A stretch of 64,000 nt of DNA from Sphingopyxis macrogoltabida (lineage in GTDB: Bacteria > Pseudomonadota > Alphaproteobacteria > Sphingomonadales > Sphingomonadaceae). Positions 1 through 8,815 of this stretch are shown one piece after another (the stretch's first letter is position 1; every line of letters starts with the position of its first letter). The stretch covers positions 251,001 through 315,000 of the forward strand of contig NZ_CP012700.1 of NCBI RefSeq assembly GCF_001307295.1, read 5' to 3'. The notes beneath the pieces are model-generated. The model worked only from the letters and a program-made list of their open reading frames with translations. It did no database searches and was not told the DNA's origin. Both the position numbers and the translations under genes were made by a program.

Positions 1-636
1 GGTGCCCGCGCCGATCATGCGAATCGGGCCGGCCGGGGTCTGCTGGACGAGGTCGAAGGCATCGTGGACATGCCCGGTGAGCACCGCCGCGACGCCGCGC
101 GCGGCGAGCTCGCGCAGCGCGCGGGCGCCGCCACGGGTGAGCGCCCGGCCGCGCGTTCCGGCTTCGACGAGCGGATGATGCGCCGTGACCAGCGCACCAG
201 TCCCGGCAGGGAGCGCATCGATTGCAGCGAGCGTCTTGGCGAGTGCTTTTTTCGTCACCCAGCCCTTCGACCAGTCGAGCCGCCATTGCGCGCGCGCCGT
301 CGTCTTGAGCGGCACGATCGCGACGCCGGGCAGGTCGAGTTCGCGCTCGACGAGCCGCTCGATGCCGCGAATGCGCCGATAGGGATAAAAGAAGCGCGCG
401 AACGGGTTGAAATAGGGTAGGTCATGGTTGCCGACCTCGACCGTCACTGGCACGTCGAGCGCGCCGATCCAGTCGCAGGCGGCGGCGAATTCGTGCGACC
501 GCGCGCGCATCGTCAGGTCGCCGGTGATCAGGATCGCGTCGGGCCTATCGCGGCGCACGATATCTTCGAACCAGTCGAGCGCGGCACGGTCCTCCAGCCC
601 GAAATGCAGGTCGCTGATATGGAAAAGCAGCGTCAT
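1..636 (-). CDS. Calcineurin-like metallophosphoesterase (3' end outside window)
   Basis: Predicted dinuclear-metal phosphoesterase. The 212 visible codons are open throughout and carry the family motifs in order: SDLHFG near residue 8, GDLT near 39, GNHD near 70, AHHP near 170 and GHVH near 193. No signal peptide is seen, so it is probably cytoplasmic. The ATG at 636 overlaps the stop of the upstream diacylglycerol-kinase-like gene (ATGA), implying translational coupling. The pairing suggests a role in phospholipid or envelope precursor turnover, but the substrate is unknown. The C-terminus lies beyond base 1. Confidence 0.88.
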   Translation of the reverse strand, partial: MTLLFHISDLHFGLEDRAALDWFEDIVRRDRPDAILITGDLTMRARSHEFAAACDWIGALDVPVTVEVGNHDLPYFNPFARFFYPYRRIRGIERLVERELDLPGVAIVPLKTTARAQWRLDWSKGWVTKKALAKTLAAIDALPAGTGALVTAHHPLVEAGTRGRALTRGGARALRELAARGVAAVLTGHVHDAFDLVQQTPAGPIRMIGAGT

Positions 637-1463
637 TGGGTCGCGATGAAATCGACTTCGCTGGCGCCGATCGCGAAGCGCGCGGGAGAGGGAAGCTCGG
701 CGAGTTCGCCATCATATTCGAGGCTGATCGGCCGCTCGCTTTCGAGGATGATCGTTTCGCCGACCGCGATTTCCTCGCTCGGCCCGTCGCGGAAATCCCC
801 GCCGAGCCAGGCGAGACCGTGGCGCAGCACGTCGGCGGCACCCTCTGTCAATATGCCGTCGGCGCGGACGCCCCGCTCGGTCGGCGTTAGAATAATCGCT
901 GGATACGCCTTCGCTTGTCCCGCGACGCGGACGCCCGGGGCGTTATTCATTTCGTCGAGTGCGTCGGGCGCGGCGCCAGCGGCTTCGATCAGGCCGTCCT
1001 GCCGCATCGTCTCGCGGACTTCGGCCCAGCGCGTCGCCGGCCCCGCGACGATGGTGATGAAGGCCGTGCCCGCCTCGCCGCGAACGATCGGTATCGCCTG
1101 CCGCCGACCCTGGCCGGCCAGCGCATCGGCGAGGATATCGGGCGCCGGCCGGTCGCCGTGCAGCGCCTTCGACAGCAGGTTGAGCGTCCCGCCCGGAAGG
1201 GGCAGAACCGCGCCGTTCCATCCGGCAGCCACGGTTGCGGCGGCGTTGATCGTTCCGTCGCCGGTCCAGACGAGCAGAAGGTCGATGCCCTGCTGCTTGA
1301 GTTCGGCCGCGTCGGGAATCGCTTCGTTGGGCAGGGCAAAGGTCGCGGCGAGCGGCGCGCCGGCGGCGCGGCAGCTTTCCACAATCTGTTCGAGCACGGC
1401 TTCGTCATGACTGCCGGACTGGCTGTTGCAGACGAGGGCGGGGCGGGCGAAAGGGCTGGTCAT
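633..1463 (-). CDS. Diacylglycerol kinase family lipid kinase
   Basis: A 276-residue protein of the DAGK catalytic superfamily (DgkB/YegS type), expected to phosphorylate diacylglycerol or a related lipid with ATP. The N-terminus reads PALVCNSQSGS, the usual family opening. The nucleotide-binding GDGT lies near residue 69, and LPLPGGTLN near 87 replaces the more common G-T-x-N loop. The C-terminal half is the beta-rich lipid-kinase lobe. Length is slightly short of the usual 290-320. It is followed in a 4-base overlap by a metallophosphoesterase, so the two are probably one operon. Exact substrate is not deducible. Confidence 0.85.
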   Translation of the reverse strand: MTSPFARPALVCNSQSGSHDEAVLEQIVESCRAAGAPLAATFALPNEAIPDAAELKQQGIDLLLVWTGDGTINAAATVAAGWNGAVLPLPGGTLNLLSKALHGDRPAPDILADALAGQGRRQAIPIVRGEAGTAFITIVAGPATRWAEVRETMRQDGLIEAAGAAPDALDEMNNAPGVRVAGQAKAYPAIILTPTERGVRADGILTEGAADVLRHGLAWLGGDFRDGPSEEIAVGETIILESERPISLEYDGELAELPSPARFAIGASEVDFIATQ

Positions 1464-1568
1464 ACCCCTTCCTACGCACGAGCACGCGAAAGGTCACCTC
1501 GTTCGGATACGGGTTCGGATCATGGCCCGCTTGTTCGCGGGCGCGCGGCACTGTAGGGCGCGGAACCT

Positions 1569-2513
1569 ATGGCAAAGCGCGAAGCCAAAGGACGGCGGTT
1601 GATCAAAATCCTGATAGTCGTGGGACTGCTGATCCTGCTGTTCGGCGGCGGCGGGCGGATGATCCTTGCGGGCGGCGCCAAGTCGCTCAACCTCGGCGAC
1701 CGGCTGCTCGGTGACGGCGACGGTGCCACCCTGCAGGTCGCGGGGCAGCCCTATGGGCCAGGGCCGCGCAACATGCTCAACATCTGGGTGCCGACGGGAA
1801 CGCAAAAGACCGACCGGCTGCCGGTGATCGTCTGGCTGTATGGCGGCGGCTGGTACAGCGGCGCGCGCGACGATTATGGTTTTGCTGGGCGCGCCTTTGC
1901 CAAGCAGGGCTTCGTCGTCGTGATTCCCGATTACCGGATCGTGCCCGAGGGTCATTGGCCCGACTTTCTGCAGGACAGCGCGGCCGCGGTCGCATGGACC
2001 GAAAAGCATATCGCAGCCTATGGCGGCGACCCCGGCCGGATCGCGCTGGCGGGGCATTCGGCGGGCGCCTATAATGCGGTGATGCTGACGCTCGACCCGC
2101 AATGGATGGCGGGTGCGGGGAGCGATGCATCGGCGATCCGCGGCGTCGCGGCGCTGGCGGGCCCCTATGACTTCCTGCCGTTCGAAAAGGGCGGCCGCGC
2201 CGACGTTGCGATGGGCGATATCCGTCCGGCCGAGCGGACCCAGCCGATCCAGTTCGTTCGCGCCGATGCGCCGCCGCTCTGGCTTGGCCATGGCACCGCC
2301 GATACGGTGGTGCGGGTGCGCAACAGCCAGAATCTGGCGGCGGCGATGCACAAGGTCGGCGGGGCAGCGACGCTGCGCACATACGAGGGGCTCAGCCATA
2401 ACGACCTTGTCATGGCGCTGACAGGACCGCTTGCGTACAAGGGGCCGATCCTTGCCGAGGCGACCGACTTCCTGCGCGGGGCGACCGCGCGCCGCTTGCC
2501 TCCTGCCTCATGA
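1569..2513 (+). CDS. Membrane-anchored alpha/beta hydrolase (carboxylesterase-like)
   Basis: A 314-residue alpha/beta hydrolase. Residues 11-30 form an N-terminal hydrophobic anchor after a basic start, so the catalytic domain is probably periplasmic. The oxyanion-hole motif appears as LYGGGW (about 93), the nucleophile elbow as GHSAG (about 165), the likely acid in HGTADTVV and the likely His in GLSHND near the C-terminus. This matches the BD-FAE/esterase group acting on small acyl or aryl esters. Its stop overlaps the start of the following nucleotidyltransferase (ATGA), so the two are cotranscribed. Substrate unknown. Confidence 0.85.
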   Translation: MAKREAKGRRLIKILIVVGLLILLFGGGGRMILAGGAKSLNLGDRLLGDGDGATLQVAGQPYGPGPRNMLNIWVPTGTQKTDRLPVIVWLYGGGWYSGARDDYGFAGRAFAKQGFVVVIPDYRIVPEGHWPDFLQDSAAAVAWTEKHIAAYGGDPGRIALAGHSAGAYNAVMLTLDPQWMAGAGSDASAIRGVAALAGPYDFLPFEKGGRADVAMGDIRPAERTQPIQFVRADAPPLWLGHGTADTVVRVRNSQNLAAAMHKVGGAATLRTYEGLSHNDLVMALTGPLAYKGPILAEATDFLRGATARRLPPAS

Positions 2514-3286
2514 TCGATCCGATCCCCGCCATCGTCATGGCCGGCAGCCGTCCCGGGCCCGACCCGCTGCTGACGGGCAGCGGCGCATCGACCAAGGCGC
2601 TGCTGACGGTTGCGGGGCAGCCGATGCTCGTCCATGTCGTGCGCGCGCTCCGCGCTTCGCCGTGCGTCGGGCCGATCACCGTGCTGGCACAGAACAGCGC
2701 CGAGCTTGCCGCCGAGCCGGGGCTGGCGGGGCTTGCCGACCTGCATTTCGCCGATTCGGGCGCCGGGATCAGCAGCTCGCTCGCCGCAGCGCTGCCGCCC
2801 GGCGACGATCCGGTGCTGGTGACGACCGCCGACAATGTGCTGCTCACCCCGGCGATGATCGCGGAGTTTGTGGCGGGAGCCGAGGGCAGCGACGTCGCGG
2901 TGGCGATGGTCGAAAAGGATGTGCTGTTGGCGCGCTATCCCGAATCGAAGCGCACTTGGCTGAAATTCCGCGGCGGCTGTTGGTCGGGCGCGAACATGTT
3001 CCGGCTGCGCGGGCGGCGCGTGCTGCCGTTGCTCGACTTCTGGGGGCGGATCGAGCGCGACCGCAAGAAGGGGCTGAAGATCATCGCCGCCTTCGGGCCG
3101 TGGCTGCTGATCGGAGCGTTGCTGCGGCTGTTCACAATCGAGCAGGGGATCGCCCGCGCCGGCCTGCGGTTCGGGCTGAAGGCGACGGTTGTGCCGATGT
3201 CCGAGGGCGAGGCATGCATCGACGCCGACAAACCGGTCGACATCGAACTGATCGAGAAGATCATGGCGAAGCGGAACGCCCCCTAG
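2510..3286 (+). CDS. MobA-like NTP transferase domain protein
   Basis: A 258-residue protein with a Rossmann-like nucleotidyltransferase fold. The N-terminal AIVMAGSRPG replaces the usual LAGGxGxR loop, and STKALLTVAGQPM (about 29) supplies the conserved Lys and the following turn. TTADNVLL near residue 105 gives the metal-binding Asp. The family transfers NMP to sugar phosphates, cofactors or polyol phosphates. The C-terminal 100 residues contain a hydrophobic stretch (AAFGPWLLIGALLRLF), unusual for soluble MobA and suggesting membrane association. Neighbouring kinase-like and flippase genes suggest an activated envelope precursor, which is inference. Confidence 0.75.
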   Translation: MIDPIPAIVMAGSRPGPDPLLTGSGASTKALLTVAGQPMLVHVVRALRASPCVGPITVLAQNSAELAAEPGLAGLADLHFADSGAGISSSLAAALPPGDDPVLVTTADNVLLTPAMIAEFVAGAEGSDVAVAMVEKDVLLARYPESKRTWLKFRGGCWSGANMFRLRGRRVLPLLDFWGRIERDRKKGLKIIAAFGPWLLIGALLRLFTIEQGIARAGLRFGLKATVVPMSEGEACIDADKPVDIELIEKIMAKRNAP

Positions 3287-3289
3287 TTT

Positions 3290-3372
3290 CCGTTCGTGTC
3301 GAGCGAAGTCGAGACACCCCCCGACCTTATTCTTGGCGCGATGGGCATCTCGACTTCGCTCGATGCGAACGG
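3290..3372. repeat. Intergenic inverted repeat (sphingomonad palindrome, class 1)
   Basis: Two arms of about 27 bases (3290-3316 and 3346-3372) are near-perfect inverted copies sharing the core TCGACTTCGCTCGA. They lie between the convergent nucleotidyltransferase and kinase-like genes. The position suits a bidirectional terminator; the sequence style suits a dispersed REP-like repeat. Confidence 0.8.
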
Positions 3373-3382
3373 GGATGAGAGG

Positions 3383-4072
3383 TCAGGTGTTTGCCAGCGC
3401 CCTATCGACCGCCGCAACCGCGATCGCCAGTTCTTCCTCATAAGGGATCGTCGCATTGATATCGACGATCGGCGCGCCATTGAAGGTCAGCAGCGGCACC
3501 GTTTCGACCTTGCGTGTGATCAGCGCACGATCATGGTCGGGTTTGCGCGCCATCACCGTATCGACGTCGACGTGGAGGCGGATCACCAGCGTCGGGATAT
3601 AGGCCGCCATGTCGGCATAGAGCGCCCGCTCCTCGGCCTGCATCGCCGCCAGGCGCGCGTTCGTCGCACGGCCGGCAAGGATCGGGCCATCGTGGAGGCC
3701 GGGCACCTCGAGCTGCGGATAGCGGTCGGTGACGATCGTCACGCCGGCGCGGCGCCGGGCGAGCAGGCTTTCGAACTTGGCGCGGCGCTTTTTCGACTTG
3801 TTGAGCGCATAGCGCGCCGCGAGCAGCCCGGGGATCGGTTCGCCGGGTTCGCGGAGCCGGTCGGCGATGCCGTCGAGGAAGCGGTGCAGCGGCGGGCCGA
3901 TGATCGGCCAGCGGCCGATGCGGCGTCCCTGCTCGCCCGAGCCGAGACCGAGATAGCCGCTCTCCGCCTTCCGCGTTTCTTGCACATGCGCGAGCAGATC
4001 CGCCGACAGGGTCGACTTGCCCGACCCGTCGCTGCCCACGACTGCAATCAGGGGAGCGAGATCGCTCCCCAT
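3383..4072 (-). CDS. P-loop nucleoside-kinase-like ATPase (dTMP kinase-like)
   Basis: A 229-residue P-loop protein with Walker A GSDGSGKST at about 13-21 and an LTTDRY-like DRYPQLEVPG segment near 120, the pattern of thymidylate-kinase-fold enzymes. An Arg/Lys-rich segment (KSKKRRAKFESLLARRR) precedes it. It is not the housekeeping tmk: the lid differs and the gene sits in an envelope cluster. Similar tmk-like proteins occur near polysaccharide and phospholipid genes. It lies 4 bases after the methyltransferase-like gene on the same strand and is probably cotranscribed. The phosphate acceptor is unknown. Confidence 0.75.
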   Translation of the reverse strand: MGSDLAPLIAVVGSDGSGKSTLSADLLAHVQETRKAESGYLGLGSGEQGRRIGRWPIIGPPLHRFLDGIADRLREPGEPIPGLLAARYALNKSKKRRAKFESLLARRRAGVTIVTDRYPQLEVPGLHDGPILAGRATNARLAAMQAEERALYADMAAYIPTLVIRLHVDVDTVMARKPDHDRALITRKVETVPLLTFNGAPIVDINATIPYEEELAIAVAAVDRALANT

Positions 4073-4076
4073 TTGC

Positions 4077-4817
4077 TCAGCTCAGTTCCTTGAAGAAGCC
4101 GACCATCTTCAATCCGCCGATGATGAAGCGCACGACGACGAGCGCGCCAAAGGCATAGACCCACGTCCACTGCTGCGGCGTCAGTACGTCGAAGTTGAAG
4201 TCGAGCCGCGCGAACCAGGTCAGGAAGACCGTCGTTGCGAGCAGGAACAGTTTGTTCTGTTCGCGCCAGATCATCCGCTTCCACCAGAAGGGATATTTGG
4301 GCTTCACCCAGCCGTGGAGGCGCGGGAGGAGGGCGGGGACGTCCTTTGCCCATTCGGCATGTGCGGCGCCGAACTTTTCGCGCAGGAACTCTTCCTCATA
4401 GATCGAGATGCGTTCGTAGATCAGGATTGCGAGCAGAAAGACGATTGCGCCGAACACCCAGCTTCCCGACAGCATCGCGAGGCCGGTGAAATTGAGGATG
4501 CGGCCGACATAGAGCGGGTTGCGCACCAGGCTGTACGGCCCCGTCGTGTTGAGCTCGCTTGCTTCGGCGGCGACCTTGGCGCGGCCCGAGGTGCCGAGCG
4601 CGGCCCAACCGCTGGTGAAAACGCGGACGATCGCGCCGGCGCTGGCGACGCCGAGCGACAGCCAGAACCAAGCGCAGTCGCCGAAAGCGGTTTGGAACGG
4701 ACCCCAGTCCTTCGAACACCAGGCGATCAGCACCGAGATGGCGATGGTGATGTAGATATAGGTGCCGCGAACGAAAAAGAGCCGCTTGCCGCTGCGGGCG
4801 AGTTCTTGCTGGTACAT
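4077..4817 (-). CDS. Isoprenylcysteine carboxyl methyltransferase-like membrane protein
   Basis: A 246-residue polytopic protein with at least five hydrophobic segments. SLVRNPLYVGRILNFTG near residue 100 is the cofactor-binding signature of the ICMT/phospholipid-methyltransferase (PEMT) fold, followed by YERISIYEEEFLREKFG, the conserved Glu-rich helix. The start at 4817 is chosen because AGGCGG lies ten bases upstream; an ATG at 4850 would place that site inside the gene. The family methylates prenylated, lipid or sulfur acceptors at the inner membrane. It is sandwiched between a flippase and a kinase-like gene on one strand. The acceptor cannot be read from sequence. Confidence 0.8.
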   Translation of the reverse strand: MYQQELARSGKRLFFVRGTYIYITIAISVLIAWCSKDWGPFQTAFGDCAWFWLSLGVASAGAIVRVFTSGWAALGTSGRAKVAAEASELNTTGPYSLVRNPLYVGRILNFTGLAMLSGSWVFGAIVFLLAILIYERISIYEEEFLREKFGAAHAEWAKDVPALLPRLHGWVKPKYPFWWKRMIWREQNKLFLLATTVFLTWFARLDFNFDVLTPQQWTWVYAFGALVVVRFIIGGLKMVGFFKELS

Positions 4818-4900
4818 GGATATTCCGCCTGTTGGCCGCAGGTGCGGCAATTATGTGGCGTCCCCTCTAACCGTTTTTGCGGCCAAAATAAGACCGAAAG

Positions 4901-6433
4901 TTACACGAGCCGCAGCTTGCGCGCCGTCTTGCCCAGCGAGGCGCGGTCGGCGTGGGGCAGGGCGAAACGCAGCGACGACCAGATCGCGGCGGCCGCGATG
5001 ACGACGATCAGCGGCAGCGCGACCGGATCGGGCAGCCGGCTGACGACCAGCGCGAGCCCGCCCGCGGCGAGGGTGATGAACAGACCGCGCAGCGCAACCG
5101 TCGGGAATTGATGATCGAAGGGATGGAGCCGCTCCGCCGTGGCGAGCTGGACCATCGGGATGCCGGCCATCACGACAAGGCCGATCGACATGGCGAGCGT
5201 GACGCCGGTGAGCTCGTCCATATGGCCGACGATCAGCCAGCCCGAAGCGAGCGCGACGATTACGCCGAAGATCGCGGCGGTGAGCTGATGGCGGAAGGCG
5301 GCGACGACCTGGAGCACGGGCATCGAGATGCCGAGCACCGCTTCCAGCGCGCGCGCGAACAGCAGGATGACGACGGCGCCCTGCGCAACATCGGCCTGAT
5401 GCCCGAACAGGCTGAGCAGCGACGAACTGCCCGCCGCCAGCACCGCCGCGAGCGGAAGCGCGATCGCCGCGATCAGCCGCGTCGCATAGGCATAGATGTC
5501 GGCGACCTGCGCGCGGTCCTCGCGCTCGGCGCTGGCTGCCAGTGGCGCCATGACATAGACGAAAGCGATGCGGACGAGTTGGACGACGCTGGAGAGCTTG
5601 CGCGCGATCGTGAACAGCGCCGATGCGCTCGCGCCCGCGGCACCGGGCAGCAGCAAGTTGAGGATCAGCGCCGGCGCATCGCCGAACAGCCGCGCGATGA
5701 TGTTCGACGGCAGGATCGACAGCCCGGCCCAGAAGGTGTTGCGCGCGGTTTCGGTCACCAGCGGCCCGCGTCCAAGATCGGCAAAGCTGTAGTAACGGCG
5801 GAGCAGGCGGACGCAGAGGATCGCGGTGATCGCGAGCGAGCAGAGATGCGCAATGAACAGTCCCTTGAGCCCGAGCCCGCCGGCGAAGAATAGCCCGGCG
5901 AACACCAGCCGCATAATCTGTTCCCAGACGATGCGCAGGCGGATTTCGGCACCGAACACCATGCGGGCGCGCATCGCCGAGGTCGCGATTTCGACGAAGG
6001 CCCAGAGCGGCAGCGCCCAGACGAAGAGCTGAATCGCCGGGGTGACGAGCGCCCGGTCCTTTTCGGCGACATTGAGCAGTGGGGCCAAGTCGGCGGCGAA
6101 GACCGCGATCAACGCGGCGACGAGCAGGCATGGTCCGACGCCGAAGATCATCGCGGTGCGTAACGCCGCCGCAGCCTCGGCGTCGCTCGCCGACTGGGGG
6201 ACGGTGCGCTGCATCGCGCTCGTCATCCCGGTGTCGAAGATATTCTCGAGCAGGTTGATCGTCGCCCACAGCACCGCATAGAGGCCGTAGCCCGCGAGCC
6301 CGAACATCAGGACATAGAGCGGCTGCGCGACGATCTCGACCACCGCGCCCAGCCGCGCGAGGATCGTCGTGCCGAGCCCGCGCGCGACGCTGCGGCTGGT
6401 AACGGCGGGCTGGGCGGCGGCGTCTTCGCTCAT
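4901..6433 (-). CDS. Oligosaccharide flippase / polysaccharide biosynthesis protein (Wzx-like)
   Basis: A 510-residue integral membrane protein with roughly 12-14 hydrophobic helices spread over the whole length, matching the MATE/MOP superfamily flippases that move undecaprenyl-linked glycans across the inner membrane. The N-terminal GLGTTILARLGAVVEIV and following GLAGYGLYAVLW resemble the first two helices of this family. No glycosyltransferase lies nearby, which is unusual for a capsule or O-antigen locus. It is divergent from sdhB and heads a minus-strand run with the methyltransferase-like and kinase-like genes. Confidence 0.85.
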   Translation of the reverse strand: MSEDAAAQPAVTSRSVARGLGTTILARLGAVVEIVAQPLYVLMFGLAGYGLYAVLWATINLLENIFDTGMTSAMQRTVPQSASDAEAAAALRTAMIFGVGPCLLVAALIAVFAADLAPLLNVAEKDRALVTPAIQLFVWALPLWAFVEIATSAMRARMVFGAEIRLRIVWEQIMRLVFAGLFFAGGLGLKGLFIAHLCSLAITAILCVRLLRRYYSFADLGRGPLVTETARNTFWAGLSILPSNIIARLFGDAPALILNLLLPGAAGASASALFTIARKLSSVVQLVRIAFVYVMAPLAASAEREDRAQVADIYAYATRLIAAIALPLAAVLAAGSSSLLSLFGHQADVAQGAVVILLFARALEAVLGISMPVLQVVAAFRHQLTAAIFGVIVALASGWLIVGHMDELTGVTLAMSIGLVVMAGIPMVQLATAERLHPFDHQFPTVALRGLFITLAAGGLALVVSRLPDPVALPLIVVIAAAAIWSSLRFALPHADRASLGKTARKLRLV

Positions 6434-6558
6434 CCTTGCGCCCCTAGCGGCTTGCTATCATGGCTACCAGCGGCTTTCGCGCTTTTGCGCCATCCACCCC
6501 TTGCCGACTCCCTCAATCGGGTCTAGTCGGACCGCGATTGCATAGGGGAAACCGCGAT

Positions 6559-7341
6559 ATGGCCGAATTCCGTCTGCCCAAGAACAGCCGCCCGCAAAAG
6601 GGTGGCAAGGTCCACAAGGCCGAAGGTGCGGCCGCGGTCAAGACGTTCAAAGTCTATCGCTACGATCCCGACAGTGGCCAGAATCCGCGCTTCGACACCT
6701 TCGAGATCGACACCGAAAAATGCGGCCCGATGGTGCTCGACGCGCTCATCAAGATGAAGAGCGAGCAGGACAGCACGCTGACCTTCCGCCGTTCGTGCCG
6801 CGAAGGCATTTGCGGTAGCTGTTCGATGAACATGAACGGCAAGAACGGCCTCGCCTGCACCACCGCGATCGAGGATCTGAAGGGCGACATCACGATCACC
6901 CCGCTGCCGGCGATGGACGTGATCAAGGATCTCGTCCCCGACTTCACCCATTTTTATGCGCAATATGCCTCGATCGAGCCGTGGCTGAAGACCAAGACGA
7001 CGACGCCGAGCGGCAAGGAGCGGCTGCAGTCGCCCGAGGAGCGCGAAAAGCTCGACGGTCTCTATGAGTGCATCCTCTGCGCCTGCTGCTCGACGAGCTG
7101 TCCGAGCTATTGGTGGAACAGCGACAAGTTCCTTGGTCCGGCGATCCTGCTTCAGGCGTATCGCTGGCTCGCCGACAGCCGCGACGAGATGACCGGCGAG
7201 CGGCTCGACGAGCTGGAAGACCCCTTCCGCCTCTATCGCTGCCACACGATCATGAACTGCTCGAACGCCTGCCCCAAGGGGCTGAGCCCGGCGCGCGCGA
7301 TCGCCGAGATCAAGAAGCTGGAAGCCGAGCGACAGGTCTGA
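6559..7341 (+). CDS. sdhB: Succinate dehydrogenase iron-sulfur subunit
   Basis: A 260-residue electron-transfer subunit of complex II. Cysteines fall in three expected clusters: [15 protein letters not shown] for the plant-type 2Fe-2S centre, [16 protein letters not shown] and [15 protein letters not shown] for the 4Fe-4S and 3Fe-4S centres. It passes electrons from SdhA flavin to quinone. The start at 6559 has AGGGGAAA upstream and gives the normal [12 protein letters not shown] terminus; an in-frame upstream ATG adds an implausible leader. sdhA, sdhC and sdhD are not in the window; the gene upstream is a divergent flippase. Confidence 0.97.
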   Translation: MAEFRLPKNSRPQKGGKVHKAEGAAAVKTFKVYRYDPDSGQNPRFDTFEIDTEKCGPMVLDALIKMKSEQDSTLTFRRSCREGICGSCSMNMNGKNGLACTTAIEDLKGDITITPLPAMDVIKDLVPDFTHFYAQYASIEPWLKTKTTTPSGKERLQSPEEREKLDGLYECILCACCSTSCPSYWWNSDKFLGPAILLQAYRWLADSRDEMTGERLDELEDPFRLYRCHTIMNCSNACPKGLSPARAIAEIKKLEAERQV

Positions 7342-8321
7342 TGCGTTTCGGGCTGCCAGCGCTGGTCGCGCTGGCGCTCACCGGGTGCGCGTCATCGCAA
7401 ACCATCGAAACGGTCCCGCCGCCGCGTGCCTATGCGCATGGCATCGGCGGCGCGACCTTCCTGATCGGCGGCAGTTTCGCCCCCGGCCGCTCGCCCGACG
7501 GCAACAGCCTGATCCTCCATGGTCCCGAGGGGGCGTTCGTGATCGACAGCGGCCGCCACGCCGAGCATCTCGCGCTGATCAAACAGGGTTTGAGCGGGAT
7601 CGGCATGACGCCCGTCGCGATCGTCAACACCCATTGGCATCTCGATCATGTCAGCGGCAATCCGGCGCTGAAGGCGGCGTTCCCGGGCATCAAGATCTAT
7701 GGCACGTCGGCGATCGACGGGGCGTTGACGGGTTTCCTTGCGACAAGCGCCGAATCCTCGCGCAAGGCGCTGGCAGAAGGCGCCGTCCCGGCGAGCGCGG
7801 TTGCGGATGTCGAGGGCGACCTTGCGACCATCGCGCGCGGTGCGGAACTGCGGCCCGACGTCGTCATCGACGAGACGCGCGACGTGGCGATCGCCGGCCG
7901 GCCGCTGTCGCTGCGCGTCGCGCACCATGCGGTGACGGAGCGCGACCTCTGGATCTATGACGCCGCCGAGAAGCGCGCGATCGTCGGCGACCTCGTGACC
8001 GTCCCCGTGCCCTTCCTCGACACGGCGTGCCCCGAAGGCTGGATGAAGGCGCTCGACGAAGTGGCGGCGTCCGGCGCCGAGCAGATCGTTCCCGGGCACG
8101 GCCCGATCATGTCGCTCGCGGATTTCGCGCGCTGGAAGCATGCCTTCGTCGATTTTATCGCTTGCGCGAAAGGGACGGGCGCGCTTGAGGCTTGTTCGGC
8201 GGGCTGGCTCGCCGGCGCCGCCCGATGGGCCGACGACAACCGCCCGCGAACGAAGGCGATGGCGGATTATTACGGCGAGCTGGTGCGCTCGGGCAAACTG
8301 GATGGATATTGCAAGGCATGA
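7341..8321 (+). CDS. MBL-fold metallo-hydrolase lipoprotein
   Basis: A 326-residue metallo-beta-lactamase-fold hydrolase. The N-terminus ([19 protein letters not shown]) is a lipoprotein signal with lipobox LTGC, placing it on a periplasm-facing membrane. The zinc motif is NTHWHLDHVSGN (HxHxDH) near residue 95, with later ligands in AHHAVTE, IVGDLV and VPGHGP. This variety includes class B3-like lactamases and glyoxalase-II-like hydrolases; the substrate is not evident. ATG 7341 overlaps the sdhB stop (TGATG) and its own stop overlaps the thioesterase start, so it belongs to an sdhB-led operon. Confidence 0.85.
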   Translation: MRFGLPALVALALTGCASSQTIETVPPPRAYAHGIGGATFLIGGSFAPGRSPDGNSLILHGPEGAFVIDSGRHAEHLALIKQGLSGIGMTPVAIVNTHWHLDHVSGNPALKAAFPGIKIYGTSAIDGALTGFLATSAESSRKALAEGAVPASAVADVEGDLATIARGAELRPDVVIDETRDVAIAGRPLSLRVAHHAVTERDLWIYDAAEKRAIVGDLVTVPVPFLDTACPEGWMKALDEVAASGAEQIVPGHGPIMSLADFARWKHAFVDFIACAKGTGALEACSAGWLAGAARWADDNRPRTKAMADYYGELVRSGKLDGYCKA

Positions 8322-8815
8322 ATGACGGGATAGAGGAACCGAAGCGCCGCGACAATTTCAGCGCCGAGGAACTGGCGGACGGATGGGTGAGCTGGAACCT
8401 CAAGGACCCGAGCCGTTTCAACGCCTTTATCGAACCTTTGTCGGTGCGCGCCGAGCCCGACACGTCCGACGGCCGCCCGCAGGCCCGCGTCCGCATGATC
8501 CCCGAACGCAAGCACAGCAATCTTGGCGATAATGTCCATGGCGCGGTAACGCTGGCGCTCGTCGACATCGCGCTGTTCGCGGCGTCGCACCAGTTCGGTT
8601 CGTTGAATGCGGGCCATTCGGTGACGCTCGACCTGTCGACCCAGTTCGTCGGCGCGGGCAGGCTGGGCGAACCGCTCGATGCCGTCGTCGAGCTGGTGCG
8701 CGAAACCGGCCGGCTCATCTTCCTGCGCGGGCTTGTCGTGCAGGGGGCAAGGGACGAGCATATCGTGCTGACCTTTGCGGGCACCATTCGCAAGGCGAGC
8801 AAGGATCGCGGCTGA
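8318..8815 (+). CDS. Hotdog-fold thioesterase, PaaI family
   Basis: A 165-residue hotdog-fold protein predicted to hydrolyse acyl- or aryl-CoA thioesters in the cytoplasm. NLGDNVHGAVTLALVDIALF near residue 68 matches the PaaI/YdiI catalytic helix with its conserved Gly-Gly/Ala and Asp, and GHSVTLDLSTQFVGAG follows as the next strand pair. The start at 8318 makes an ATGA overlap with the MBL gene; longer in-frame readings into that gene are rejected. Its end overlaps the zapE start. Specific substrate unknown. Confidence 0.85.
   Translation: MNDGIEEPKRRDNFSAEELADGWVSWNLKDPSRFNAFIEPLSVRAEPDTSDGRPQARVRMIPERKHSNLGDNVHGAVTLALVDIALFAASHQFGSLNAGHSVTLDLSTQFVGAGRLGEPLDAVVELVRETGRLIFLRGLVVQGARDEHIVLTFAGTIRKASKDRG

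Noticed and set aside
4851..6269. A 472-codon minus-strand frame within the flippase gene
   Set aside because: Very Arg-rich out-of-frame reading of the flippase; the in-frame protein has coherent membrane helices.
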